Positions 26,788 to 35,285 of a DNA stretch of 61,126 nucleotides are shown here, in pieces. The first letter of the stretch is position 1, and each line of letters begins with the position of its first letter. The notes beneath the pieces were generated by a model. That model made no database searches. It was not told where the DNA came from and saw only the letters and a list, made by a program, of their open reading frames with translations. The DNA comes from an uncultured Clostridia bacterium (GTDB lineage Bacteria; Bacillota; Clostridia; Christensenellales; Borkfalkiaceae), in assembly GCA_947570625.1 (NCBI GenBank), contig CANOUP010000010.1, positions 1 to 61,126 of the forward strand. The letters are read 5' to 3'. The position numbers were made by a program, and so were the translations under genes.

Positions 26788-27723
26788 ATGGATATAAACC
26801 GTTATTCTCCCTCTTACGGGATAAACAAGAAGCATATGACCAAACTTGCGGACTTTTCCACCGAGGAACTGTTCGAATTCCTGTACGCGACAAAGGCGAT
26901 GAAAGCCAAATTCGCCGCGCACGAACAGACGGGCATACTCAACGGCGTCACCGCCGCACTGCTGTTCGCCGATACTTCGCTGAGAATGAGGTCTGCGCTG
27001 GAAATAGGCATAAGACAGCTGGGCGGTATGTGCGTCAGTCTGCCTTACAACGAAAACGATATGAAGGCGGGCGAGAATATAAAGGACATCGTAAACGTAA
27101 TTTCGCGTTACGGCGTGCGCGCGCTTATTACTCGCGACATAGACCAGAACGAGCTTGAAGAATTCTGCGCCGTGTCGTCCATTTCCATAATAAATTCAAA
27201 CAACGGTTATTTCAGCCCCTTGCAGGCGCTTTGCGACCTTTACACTATATGGGAGAAAAAGGGCAAGCTGGAAGGGCTTAAACTTGCGTACGTAGGCAAG
27301 GGAACAAACCTTGCGGCCTCGCTTATTATGGGCGCGATAAAATGCGGCATGCAGGTCGCCGTCGCGACCCCGCACGAATACGGGGTGCGCCACGAGCACC
27401 TGACCCACGCCGAGCAGTACGGCAAGATAAAGCTTACCGACAGCGCGTCGGAAGCCGTGCGCGACGCCGATATCGTCTATACCGACAACTACGATTACCA
27501 CGCGGTGCTTTCACAGAAGGAGCGCGAAATTTTGAAACCCTATCAGGTGAACAACGCGCTTATGAGCTTTGCCAACCACGACGCGGTGTTTATGCACCCC
27601 CTCCCCGCTTCGCGCGGGCTGGAAGTTACCGAGGACGTAATCGACGGCAAAAACAGTCTTGTCCTCGAACAGGGCGAAAACAGACTGCACACCATAAAAG
27701 CCGTGCTCGCGCTTCTCGTCTGA
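26788..27723 (+). CDS. Divergent aspartate/ornithine carbamoyltransferase-family protein
   Basis: The 311 residues align over the whole carbamoyltransferase fold. The carbamoyl-phosphate loop STRTR is replaced by TSLRMR (both Arg kept). The HPxQ motif is YFSPLQALCDLYTIW (His to Ser). The C-terminal signature FMHPLPASRGLEVTEDVIDG...NRLHTIKAVLALL is well kept and closer to the HPLP of aspartate transcarbamylase than the HCLP of ornithine transcarbamylase. The amino-acid-binding SMG loop is not recognisable. No other arginine or pyrimidine gene is nearby. The substrate is unknown and may not be ornithine or aspartate. Confidence 0.8.
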   Translation: MDINRYSPSYGINKKHMTKLADFSTEELFEFLYATKAMKAKFAAHEQTGILNGVTAALLFADTSLRMRSALEIGIRQLGGMCVSLPYNENDMKAGENIKDIVNVISRYGVRALITRDIDQNELEEFCAVSSISIINSNNGYFSPLQALCDLYTIWEKKGKLEGLKLAYVGKGTNLAASLIMGAIKCGMQVAVATPHEYGVRHEHLTHAEQYGKIKLTDSASEAVRDADIVYTDNYDYHAVLSQKEREILKPYQVNNALMSFANHDAVFMHPLPASRGLEVTEDVIDGKNSLVLEQGENRLHTIKAVLALLV

Positions 27724-27737
27724 CAACAAAAAAATTT

Positions 27738-27769
27738 ACCGCCGTGCTTTTAAGCACGGCGGTTTTTTA
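27738..27769. terminator. Bidirectional terminator
   Basis: ACCGCCGTGCTT and AAGCACGGCGGT form a 12-bp hairpin with T/A tracts on both sides. It lies between the convergent carbamoyltransferase and phosphoesterase genes. Confidence 0.9.
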
Positions 27770-28552
27770 TCCGTTTATTTCTATCACGACGAGCTCCGGA
27801 CGGTTGAAAAGCCTTAACGGAAACTCCGAATTGCCCAGCCCGCGCGAAATTATCATCTTGGTCTTTCCGCACGAGTGCAGACCCGACGAGTACTTCGGAA
27901 ACCTGCCCTGCCCCGGCGCGTACAGTCCTATGCCGGTGAAAGGTATCCTCCACTGCCCGCCGTGGGCGTGACCGCACAGCACCAAATCGTAACCGTACCG
28001 CGCGTACTTTTCGAAAAACTGCGGTTCGTGCGCCAGCAGTATTTTAGGGCTTGCGGAGGGGGTTATCTCTTCTATTTTATTGTTCCTGAGCGATGCGCCG
28101 TTAAGACCCGCAACGGTAATTCCGCATATCTGCGCGCACGCGTCGTCCAGAACTTCCGCCCCAGCCTCGCGCAAATCTTTCCTGAAAAACCTGTACCCCT
28201 TGTTGCGCATTTCGTGGTTGCCCGCAACGTATAAGACGGGCGCGACCTCTTTGAGCGCGGACACCGTTTCGAGGGCGACGCTCTTGTTTTCGGGCGTGTA
28301 CCTGTGGATTATATCGCCCGTCACCGCTATAAAGTCGGGGCGCGCGGAAAGCACCTTTCCGACGAGCGCGGAATTGTGCTTTGAAAAGCTTTTGCCGTGC
28401 AGGTCGGATATATGAACAATCCTCAAAGAGGGCGCGCCCTCTATCTTTATTTTATAGCGCGTTGTTTTTATACAGCTGTTGCTGAACCAAACGAAGAGAG
28501 CAGTCAATCCCGCAGCGCACGCAAGACCCAGCGCCGTCCATAAATAAATCAA
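27767..28552 (-). CDS. Membrane-anchored metallophosphoesterase (YkuE/YaeI-like)
   Basis: The product has 261 residues. One N-terminal membrane segment (residues 2-24) is followed by a calcineurin-like core with all metal ligands: ISDLHG, VTGDIIHR, VAGNHEMR, ILLAHEP and LCGHAHGGQWR. The last motif is typical of the YaeI/YkuE group. YkuE of B. subtilis is a wall-associated phosphoesterase. Relatives act on UDP-diacylglucosamine or phospholipids, so the substrate is open. The start lies 3 nt after the trmB stop, implying co-transcription. Confidence 0.9.
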   Translation of the reverse strand: MIYLWTALGLACAAGLTALFVWFSNSCIKTTRYKIKIEGAPSLRIVHISDLHGKSFSKHNSALVGKVLSARPDFIAVTGDIIHRYTPENKSVALETVSALKEVAPVLYVAGNHEMRNKGYRFFRKDLREAGAEVLDDACAQICGITVAGLNGASLRNNKIEEITPSASPKILLAHEPQFFEKYARYGYDLVLCGHAHGGQWRIPFTGIGLYAPGQGRFPKYSSGLHSCGKTKMIISRGLGNSEFPLRLFNRPELVVIEING

Positions 28553-28555
28553 AAT

Positions 28556-29224
28556 TCACACTTCCGCAACTATTCTGTAAATGGGCTTGCCGCGTTCCTT
28601 GAACATTTTTTCGTGTTCGGTTTCCACGTCGCCCGCGACGGGATTGTTTTTCAAATCCTCGCACACCTCGGTTATCTTATATCCCGCCTGTTTATAGCTT
28701 TCCAGCGAGAAAGCGAAAAACGCGCCGTCGTCCGTCTTTTGTATTATACGCCCGCCCTCCTTTAAAAGAGAACGGTAAGTTTCGAGAAAACGCGGATGCG
28801 TAAGCCTTTGCTTTTTGTACCCTTCTTTGGGCAGGGGATTTGAAAAATTGAGATAGATTGTTTCGACAGAGCCCGGTTTTATGTATCTGGGCAGAACTTC
28901 CGCGGCGCAATTGAGGAAATAGACGTTTTTTATATTCTCCGCCTTGACGCGCTCGCAGGCGTCGATTAAGACGTTAGAAATTTTTTCGCACGCGATAAAG
29001 TTAACGTACGGATTTAGTTTAGCCGTTTCGCAGACGAATTTGCCCTTACCGCACCCTATTTCAAGACGCGCGGGATTTGCGTTGCCGAAAATTTCGTCAA
29101 AGCAAATGTATTCTTTGACCAGCGCGGAGCGCTTCATATTCTTGTCCGATAAATCCGCGACGGTAAGTATGTCCGCGCAGGCTTCAAGCCTCTCTTCGAG
29201 GTGTCCTTTCTTATGCATTCTCAT
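28556..29224 (-). CDS. trmB: tRNA (guanine-N7-)-methyltransferase TrmB
   Basis: The 222-residue SAM-dependent enzyme methylates G46 of tRNA. The SAM site is RLEIGCGKGKFVCETA. The family core normally reads NFSDPWPKxRHxKxRLT, but here it reads NFSNPLPKEGYKKQRLT, so the Asp and Trp of the active-site loop are Asn and Leu. TDDGAFFAFSLESY and the C-terminal VETEHEKMFKERGKPIYRI are normal. The start at 29224 has no Shine-Dalgarno sequence. TTGCTT-N17-TAGACT ends 7 nt upstream, a possible leaderless promoter; ATG at 29218 is an alternative. Confidence 0.9.
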   Translation of the reverse strand: MRMHKKGHLEERLEACADILTVADLSDKNMKRSALVKEYICFDEIFGNANPARLEIGCGKGKFVCETAKLNPYVNFIACEKISNVLIDACERVKAENIKNVYFLNCAAEVLPRYIKPGSVETIYLNFSNPLPKEGYKKQRLTHPRFLETYRSLLKEGGRIIQKTDDGAFFAFSLESYKQAGYKITEVCEDLKNNPVAGDVETEHEKMFKERGKPIYRIVAEV

Positions 29225-29389
29225 ATGTTCAAGTCTAACACAAGGCGCGCCGAAAAGCAAACCGTGTGAAAGGGTCACGAATAAATTTTATTTTTATTTT
29301 GCGCTTTTACGTTTAAACACGCGCGCAAAAGTTATATAAAAAGCGTCGGGTAAATGTGCGCCGTGTCGGGGGCGCGAAGGAGAATTTTT

Positions 29390-29938
29390 TTGACTTTAAT
29401 ACGTATATTCGACACTTTTACCTTTTACGGCGCGGACGTCGCGCTGCTTGCGGGACTGACCGCGGGCGCGACACAGCTTGTAAAAATGACTCTCTTCAAA
29501 CGCGCGCAGAAAAAGCTTGTAACCTTTCTGCCGTTCATACTGGGAACGCTGTTTTACGCATGCTATGCGGCTTTGCGAAATCTAAGCTTTCAGTATCTTC
29601 TGACGGAGTATACTTCCGTGCTCGAACACGGAATTTCCGTCGGGGCGGTTTCCACGCTTTATTACGTGCTGTACGAACAGTTCGTGCGCGTAAAAAGCGG
29701 CACGTCGGAATCCGAAAAGGTTATAACGGCGCTCATCGAAAACTACGTACCCGCCGAAAACGTCGAAAAGACGGCTAAGGCTATTGCCGAAGCGATAGAA
29801 AAGGACGTGACGGGAAACGGCGCGAAAAAAGCGGAGGAAATTATTTTAAGTTTAGGCGGAGAAAATCTCAATGAAGCCGACGTAAAACTTTTGTGCAGGC
29901 TGATTGTAGAAACGCTTGCGCACGTCAACGTACGTTAA
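29390..29938 (+). CDS. Hypothetical membrane protein, TTG start, 182 aa
   Basis: The N-terminal half is hydrophobic, with two or three membrane segments (FYGADVALLAGLTAGATQLV, KLVTFLPFILGTLFYACYAAL, ISVGAVSTLYYVLYEQF). The C-terminal half is a soluble helical domain (SEKVITALIENYVPAENVEK...). Its general shape recalls small holin-like proteins, but I do not recognise the family. AAGGAG lies 8 nt before a TTG at 29390, which is preferred over the ATG at 29354 that has no ribosome binding site. It is a single-gene unit followed by a strong terminator. Confidence 0.7.
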   Translation: MTLIRIFDTFTFYGADVALLAGLTAGATQLVKMTLFKRAQKKLVTFLPFILGTLFYACYAALRNLSFQYLLTEYTSVLEHGISVGAVSTLYYVLYEQFVRVKSGTSESEKVITALIENYVPAENVEKTAKAIAEAIEKDVTGNGAKKAEEIILSLGGENLNEADVKLLCRLIVETLAHVNVR

Positions 29939-29945
29939 GGTAAAG

Positions 29946-29984
29946 CCCGCCCGCGCGCTTAAAACGCGCGGGCGGAAAATTTTT
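29946..29984 (+). terminator. Terminator
   Basis: CCGCCCGCGCG and CGCGCGGGCGG pair across CTTAAAA, followed by AAAATTTTT. It lies just past the stop codon of the TTG-start membrane protein gene. Confidence 0.85.
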
Positions 29985-29995
29985 CCTGTAAACTG

Positions 29996-30024
29996 TTGTA
30001 TTTTATGCGAAATAATGCTATAAT
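29996..30024 (+). promoter_or_regulatory. Promoter of the first BspA-like lipoprotein
   Basis: TTGTAT, 17 nt and TATAAT, about 70 nt upstream of the TTG start at 30098. Confidence 0.75.
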
Positions 30025-30097
30025 AATTTTGGTCGTTCTTTTTTTACATAAAGAGTAATATATTTTGTTGTACGCAAAATATTATAGGGGAAAAAAT

Positions 30098-31021
30098 TTG
30101 AAAAGAAAACTTTTATCGGTATTCGCCTGCCTTTGCTCTCTTTGCCTGGCTCTGCCATTTACCGCCTGCGGACAAAACACAACCAATGAAGACGGAAACG
30201 GCGGAAACCACGACATAGGCGGAAATCAGCCAAACGAAGATAACAGCGGCGGAAACAACCAAGGCGCCGAGCCCGAAAAATCCGACGACGGAATTATTTT
30301 TACGCTGAGCGCAGACGGCGGATATTACGCGGTTACTGGGTTCGACTTTTCCGCTCGTAAAAATTTATCCGTTCCCTCTTCGTACAAAAACCTGCCCGTT
30401 AAAGAGATAGGCAAACACGCGTTCGACGGGTGCGAATATCTTACGGGCATACAGTTGCCCGAAGGCATAGAGGTTATAGGCAACAGCGCGTTCAACGGCT
30501 GTACTTCCCTTGCCGAAATTTCAATTCCCGAAAGCGTCGCTTCGATAGGCGACTCCGCGTTTTACGACTGTTACGCGCTTACGGAACTTTCACTGCCCGC
30601 AAGCGTTTCGAAAATAGGAAGCTCGGCAATGTACGGCTGTTGCTCATTAAAAAGCATTACCCTGCAAGAGGGCGTGACCGCCGTCGCCAACAGCACTTTC
30701 AGCGACTGCACACAGCTTGAAAGCGTAACCCTGCCACGGAGCGTTACGTATATCGGAAACAGCGCGTTCGACGGCTGTTCCAAACTCGCGCATATAGATA
30801 TGCCCGCGGAGCTTGCTTCGATAGACGAATGGGCGTTCAGGGGGTGCAGCTCTCTCGAAGAAATTATTATACCCGAAACCGTCGCTTCTATCGGCAACTG
30901 GGCGTTCAGCGGTTGTTTCAACCTGACCGTCCTGTGCGAAGCCGAAAGCAGACCGAAAGGCTGGGCGAGTTATTGGAACTCGTCGAAATGCCCCGTCGTG
31001 TGGGGATACGTTGCAGACTGA
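30098..31021 (+). CDS. BspA-type leucine-rich-repeat (LRR_5) lipoprotein
   Basis: The protein has 307 residues from a TTG start with AGGGG at 8 nt. It has a lipoprotein signal peptide ending LPFTAC|G, then an Asn/Gly-rich linker of about 45 residues. About eight LRR_5 repeats of 23 residues follow, such as IGNSAFNGCTSLAEISIPES. It ends in SRPKGWASYWNSSKCPVVWGY, a tail shared with the lipoprotein at 41017. BspA-like proteins are surface-exposed and often bind host or bacterial surfaces. The role here is inferred as an outer-surface, membrane-anchored protein. It is monocistronic. Confidence 0.9.
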   Translation: MKRKLLSVFACLCSLCLALPFTACGQNTTNEDGNGGNHDIGGNQPNEDNSGGNNQGAEPEKSDDGIIFTLSADGGYYAVTGFDFSARKNLSVPSSYKNLPVKEIGKHAFDGCEYLTGIQLPEGIEVIGNSAFNGCTSLAEISIPESVASIGDSAFYDCYALTELSLPASVSKIGSSAMYGCCSLKSITLQEGVTAVANSTFSDCTQLESVTLPRSVTYIGNSAFDGCSKLAHIDMPAELASIDEWAFRGCSSLEEIIIPETVASIGNWAFSGCFNLTVLCEAESRPKGWASYWNSSKCPVVWGYVAD

Positions 31022-31028
31022 ATTAAAT

Positions 31029-31062
31029 CAAGCGCGCGCCGATTTAAAATCGGCGCGCGCTT
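31029..31062. terminator. Bidirectional terminator
   Basis: AAGCGCGCGCCGATTT pairs with AAATCGGCGCGCGCTT, an almost perfect palindrome. It lies between the convergent lipoprotein gene and gerC-like gene. Confidence 0.85.
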
Positions 31063-31066
31063 TGCG

Positions 31067-32365
31067 TCAGTTGATACTCTGTATTTCCACCTTATAATTT
31101 ATTTTCATTTCGGAAAGGATTTTATCCTTATACGCTTCGTAATATTTGTAATTGTATTTGTGCAGAAGCTCGCGTATGCCGAGGACGTCGCAGTCGTTGT
31201 CGGCGCAGTGTTTTATAAGCTCGCCGAACCGTTCTTCGAGAACCTTTTTCGCGGCTTCGAGCACCTCGGGTTCGACCACGTCGTCAAGTCTGACTTCTTC
31301 GGGGTCGAGCACTTTTTTTATGCCCTGAACCTGCGCGCGCGCTTTGAAACTCATAGTAAGCTCGGGCGCGCCGTCGACGAATTTAAGCTTGATACCGCTG
31401 TTTGTGTTTTTAAGCCCCACGGTGTAATGCGCTTCCTCGGTATTGCAGGGCAGAACGGCAAGCCTTATCTCGTTCCTGAAAACGTTTAGCGCGAACGACT
31501 GTCCCTCGTCGAGTATTCCCGCAAACTTGCCGTCGTTGAACACAGCCGTCTTTCTGGCGGTGAACTCCATCTGCTGCCCGCCTTCGCCGCCCTGCGAACC
31601 TCCTCCGCCCGACTGCCCCGACTGACCTCCGCTTTCGCCACCGGACTGCTGTCCGCCCGAGGAGCTTCCGCTTCCTCCGCCCGAAGAACCTCCTCCGCCC
31701 GACTGTCCACCGCTTTCTCCGCCGACGTTGTCGCCGTTGCCACCGCCTTCCGAAGTGCCCTCGACGTTTGCTTCGATGAAAGGCATATAGCATGCCCGGC
31801 TTACCGAGAAGTTGGAAACGGCTATGTCTTTGAGCGTGACGGACGAAACGTTCGCCGATTTTTTAAGCTCGTCTGAAAGCGCCCTGTGCATTGCCGTCGA
31901 ATTTTCGGGGCTGATGGTTGCGGGCATAGCCAGCATATCCATAGCCTTGCCCTTGCACATTGCGACGAGAGCCGTAAGCTCGGAATAGTTTCTTCTGTAA
32001 AAGCAGCCCAGCACGCGGAACAACTCCTCGTCCTGACACTCTTCGCCGATGAGTACGAGTTTGCAATAAACCAACTTGGGGTAGAAACCCGTTTTGGAAT
32101 TGATTTCGTTGAGGCAGTCTGCAATGCTCAGCCCCCGCCCCTGCACTTCGGTATATCTGATGTTGTCCCCGCTCTGCGAGGGCTGGGGCACGGCTATCTG
32201 CGCGGTGACGATAATTTCCTCGTCCTCGGTATCCACGCCGACGGCGACGACCACCGCCGTCTTGTTCAAATCGACCAGCCCGAAATCGTTGGTGAAGTAC
32301 ATTACCAGAAGAAAAACAATTATCAGCCAGTAAATTATTACGCTGTATCTCTTTTTAAACAGCAT
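31067..32365 (-). CDS. Ger(x)C-family spore germination protein with Gly-rich insert
   Basis: A 432-residue germinant-receptor C subunit. The domain starts LNKTAVVVAVGVDTEDEEII and the C-terminal Ger(x)C core includes LLHKYNYKYYEAYKDKI. GerC subunits are normally lipoproteins with a GCW-type lipobox. Here the N-terminus is an uncleaved-looking membrane helix (residues 9-24) followed by FGLVDLNK with no Cys, so it is probably helix-anchored. Between the two domains lies a Gly/Ser/Gln repeat of about 65 residues (roughly 208-272). Its start overlaps the end of the gerB-like gene by 11 bp. Confidence 0.88.
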   Translation of the reverse strand: MLFKKRYSVIIYWLIIVFLLVMYFTNDFGLVDLNKTAVVVAVGVDTEDEEIIVTAQIAVPQPSQSGDNIRYTEVQGRGLSIADCLNEINSKTGFYPKLVYCKLVLIGEECQDEELFRVLGCFYRRNYSELTALVAMCKGKAMDMLAMPATISPENSTAMHRALSDELKKSANVSSVTLKDIAVSNFSVSRACYMPFIEANVEGTSEGGGNGDNVGGESGGQSGGGGSSGGGSGSSSGGQQSGGESGGQSGQSGGGGSQGGEGGQQMEFTARKTAVFNDGKFAGILDEGQSFALNVFRNEIRLAVLPCNTEEAHYTVGLKNTNSGIKLKFVDGAPELTMSFKARAQVQGIKKVLDPEEVRLDDVVEPEVLEAAKKVLEERFGELIKHCADNDCDVLGIRELLHKYNYKYYEAYKDKILSEMKINYKVEIQSIN

Positions 32366-33434
32366 TGTCTTTCCTCCTCAGCGCCCAGGCAAGAACGGGC
32401 AGCACGTTTGCGAACACGATAAACGCTATGCCCATCCAGCTTGACCACAGCATATGCAGGGCGCTTATCTTGTTGTCGAAGAAAATTATGAATACCATAA
32501 GCCCGGCGTTTAGCACGACCGAAATTACCGCCGTATTTTTGTAACCCGTGCACTTGCGTACGCAGTATGCCGTCATCTGGATATTAAGAACGAGCGCGAA
32601 CAGCATTACGACTTCGAGCACATAAAGGGCTATAAGGTCAATCCTGCCCACCGTTTCTATCGCGGGAAAGTACAGCGAAATTTTGGAAATGGGGAACTGC
32701 CTCGCCTGCGCCAAATCGCCGTAAATGCCGTAAAAAACGGCGACGGTCAAAAGCACGAACAGCGCTCCGCCCGCGTACGAAAGGGTAATTTTGGCGGCAT
32801 CCCCCCTCTTATACTTGAACCGCCCCATAAACATCAACAGCCAGCAGGGTTCGTAAAAGCGGAACACGTTGGAAACCGCTCCGCCCGCGATATCCTTGAA
32901 AGAGGTTTTGAACACGGGCAGGAAAGCGCTGAAATCGGCTTCGGGCACGGACATTGCCAGTATAAACACCATACTGACGATGAACAGCGGAAAACACACG
33001 TCCGCGCACCTGCCTATATTGAGGAAGCCCTTGCAGCACGCGTATACCGAAAAGAAAAAGAAAGGTATGAACACGTCGAGCGCGGGTATTGTATCGTAAA
33101 AAATCGCGTGCACGTACAGCTTCTGCTCGAAGAGCGGGATTATAGTGCACAGCACGAAAAACACCGCGAATAAACCGAAAATTATTCTCGCCGTTACTTC
33201 GCCGAAGGTGTTTTCGAGAAGCTCGAAAAACGTCTTGTCCGTACGCGAACACAGAAAGCTTACCGCCCAGATTATTATGCCCTGTACGATAAAACTGAAC
33301 AGCGCGGGAAACAGCAAGTCCCTGCCCGACTGCAAACTAAGCCCGTTTGGATAGGAAACGAGCTTCGACGCCGCGGTATACGCAAACATTATAAAACAAA
33401 TCTGTCTTACGCTTATTTTCTGTTTCATTTGCAT
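32355..33434 (-). CDS. GerB-family spore germination permease
   Basis: The 359-residue APC-superfamily protein has about ten membrane segments and starts KISVRQICFIMFAYTAASKL, as GerAB/GerKB proteins do. The B subunit binds the germinant (amino acid or sugar) in the inner spore membrane. The segment PCWLLMFMGRF and the C-terminal LAWALRRKD are consistent with this family. It overlaps gerA by 10 bp upstream and gerC by 11 bp downstream, so the subunits are translationally coupled in the order A-B-C. Confidence 0.92.
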   Translation of the reverse strand: MQMKQKISVRQICFIMFAYTAASKLVSYPNGLSLQSGRDLLFPALFSFIVQGIIIWAVSFLCSRTDKTFFELLENTFGEVTARIIFGLFAVFFVLCTIIPLFEQKLYVHAIFYDTIPALDVFIPFFFFSVYACCKGFLNIGRCADVCFPLFIVSMVFILAMSVPEADFSAFLPVFKTSFKDIAGGAVSNVFRFYEPCWLLMFMGRFKYKRGDAAKITLSYAGGALFVLLTVAVFYGIYGDLAQARQFPISKISLYFPAIETVGRIDLIALYVLEVVMLFALVLNIQMTAYCVRKCTGYKNTAVISVVLNAGLMVFIIFFDNKISALHMLWSSWMGIAFIVFANVLPVLAWALRRKDNAV

Positions 33435-34852
33435 TTGTACCTCACTTTGTCTTTGACTTTAAACGAATCGGGTCTGTTTTTCAGCGATTGCAGATTTGCC
33501 TTTACCATACTGTCGTACAAGTCGTTTTTGACGAGCGGTGCGAACGGAGCCAAAAGGGGCACGCCGTAGGACTGTTCGGTTACGAGATAACATATTATAA
33601 ACGCCGAAACAAGCACTATCCCGTACGGCCCCAGACTGCCTGCGACAATCAGGAAAATCCACCTGAGCGTAGTCGTAGTTTCGACGAGGTCGGGCGTGGT
33701 GTAAAGGCATATCGCGGAAAAGGCGATTATGATTATCGCAGGCGTGGAAATTACGCCCGCCTTGACCGCCGTGTCGCCGAGTACGAGCGCGCCGACGACC
33801 GACAGCGCAAGCCCCACGTACTTTGGCATTCGTATGGACGCTTCGTTTAAAACTTCCAGCACGAACAGCGTCAGAAACATTTCTATACTGGGCGAAAGCG
33901 GAAGCCCCGAAATAGAGCTTGCCACCTTTAACAGCAGTCTGAAAGGAATAAGCTGTGTTTTGAAAAGCTGTGCGGAAACGTACAGCGCGGGCAGAAACAG
34001 CCCGACGAACAGCGCGAACACGCGCAAAAGCCTTATTATGGTCGAACGGTAGGAAAGCGCGTAATAGTCCTCGCTTGCCTGCAAATCTTCGACAATCATA
34101 TACGGAACGGTTATCGCTATCGGCGAACCGTCGACGATAAGCCCCACTCTTCCCTCACTTATTTTCGCGCAGAAAATGTCGGGCTTTTCGACCGTGCCGT
34201 TGCGCTTGAACACCGACCGGGGGCGCCCCGAAATAAACTGCGAAATATACGACGAGTCGGGGACTATGTCTATTTCCTTTGACGCGACTTGCTTTTCCAC
34301 GCTTTCGGGCAGACCGTCGGGACACACCCCGTCCAGATATACCATTGCGACGGCCGTCGCCGACTTTTTGCCCGACGACAACATTTTGACTTTAAGCTTT
34401 TCGCTTTTCAGCCTCTTTCTCACAAGTCCGAGGTTGACCTTTATATCTTCGGTAAACCCCTCTCTCGGTCCCTTTATCGCCACCTGCGTGGGGGGTTCGG
34501 CAACAGTTCTGCCGGGAGGATTTTTAAGCCCGAGTATGAAAAATTCCTCTTCCCCGTCCACAAACAAGACGACGTTGCCGTCCGAAATTTCGGCTATCGC
34601 GTCCTTTATCTTTTTGCCCTCTTTTACTTCGGGACAGGCTAAAAGACTTTTTATTCTTTCAAGTCCGTCGCCCTTGCCCGCTTCCTTCAAAGGCTTGGCT
34701 ACCAGCTCGCCCAGATAATTTTTATCTGCGAGCCCGTCGGCGAATATTGCGGCGAACTTTTTGCCTTCGAGAGAGGAAAATTCGAAAACGATTATATCCT
34801 GCGAAGTAAGTACGCTCTTTACGCCCTTTATGTTTTTTTCCAGTGCTGTCAT
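33425..34852 (-). CDS. GerA-family spore germination protein (A subunit)
   Basis: The protein has 475 residues from ATG 34852. It has a cytoplasmic N-terminal region, a membrane domain with VGLIVDGSPIAITVPYMIVEDLQASEDYY and FRLLLKVASSISGLPLSPSIEMFL, and a C-terminal segment YGVPLLAPFAPL, all typical of GerAA/GerKA. A subunits assemble as a pentameric ion channel for germination. It is shorter and more diverged at the N-terminus than typical. No Shine-Dalgarno sequence precedes the ATG. AATAAT ends 6 nt before it, and I see no clear SigG promoter. Confidence 0.92.
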   Translation of the reverse strand: MTALEKNIKGVKSVLTSQDIIVFEFSSLEGKKFAAIFADGLADKNYLGELVAKPLKEAGKGDGLERIKSLLACPEVKEGKKIKDAIAEISDGNVVLFVDGEEEFFILGLKNPPGRTVAEPPTQVAIKGPREGFTEDIKVNLGLVRKRLKSEKLKVKMLSSGKKSATAVAMVYLDGVCPDGLPESVEKQVASKEIDIVPDSSYISQFISGRPRSVFKRNGTVEKPDIFCAKISEGRVGLIVDGSPIAITVPYMIVEDLQASEDYYALSYRSTIIRLLRVFALFVGLFLPALYVSAQLFKTQLIPFRLLLKVASSISGLPLSPSIEMFLTLFVLEVLNEASIRMPKYVGLALSVVGALVLGDTAVKAGVISTPAIIIIAFSAICLYTTPDLVETTTTLRWIFLIVAGSLGPYGIVLVSAFIICYLVTEQSYGVPLLAPFAPLVKNDLYDSMVKANLQSLKNRPDSFKVKDKVRYKCK

Positions 34853-34917
34853 ACTGTTATTATTTTTCTTATCATAAAATTTATTTAAAAAATCGATAAA
34901 AAGTACTCTTATAATAC

Positions 34918-34948
34918 TTGACAATGCATACTATGTAATGTATAGTAT
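34918..34948 (+). promoter_or_regulatory. PadR operon promoter with overlapping operator dyad
   Basis: TTGACA (34918-34923), 17 nt and TATAGT (34941-34946). A 21-bp dyad, ATACTAT-N7-ATAGTAT (34928-34948), fills the spacer and covers the -10 box. PadR proteins bind dyads of this kind, so self-repression of padR-DUF1700-DUF4097 is likely. Confidence 0.82.
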
Positions 34949-34969
34949 TAGACGTAACGAGGTATAGCG

Positions 34970-35272
34970 ATGGATGCTCAACTTAAAAAAGGAATACTCG
35001 ACGTATGCGTGCTGTACGCCATAAGCAAGAGCGAAAGCTACGGGTATAAGATAATAAGCGATTTACAGGGCATAATAGATATATCCGAAAGCACGCTGTA
35101 CCCCATTTTGAAAAGGCTGGAATCGGGCGGGTTTCTGACCACGAAGACCGCCGAATACAGCGGAAGGCTGAGAAGGTATTACAAGATTACGCCCGCGGGG
35201 CTTAAAAAGCTGGTTTCGGGCAGAAACGATTTACTGGAAATAAATACTATTTATAAAAAGCTTTTCAAATAA
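34970..35272 (+). CDS. PadR-family transcriptional regulator
   Basis: This 100-residue winged helix-turn-helix protein has the short C-terminal helix of the PadR-s2 type. KKGILDVCVLYAISKSESYGY begins the domain, STLYPILKRLESGGFL is the recognition helix and GRLRRYYKITPAGLKKL the wing. The ribosome binding site GAGG lies 8 nt before ATG. It is the first gene of a three-gene operon with DUF1700 and DUF4097 proteins, a common arrangement in Firmicutes linked to envelope stress. The dyad over its own promoter supports autorepression. Confidence 0.95.
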   Translation: MDAQLKKGILDVCVLYAISKSESYGYKIISDLQGIIDISESTLYPILKRLESGGFLTTKTAEYSGRLRRYYKITPAGLKKLVSGRNDLLEINTIYKKLFK

Positions 35273-35285
35273 TACAGGAGTGAAC

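Noticed and set aside
31560-31750. Tandem repeat or CRISPR-like array
   Set aside because: This is the in-frame Gly/Ser/Gln codon repeat of the gerC-like gene, with no regular repeat-spacer spacing.
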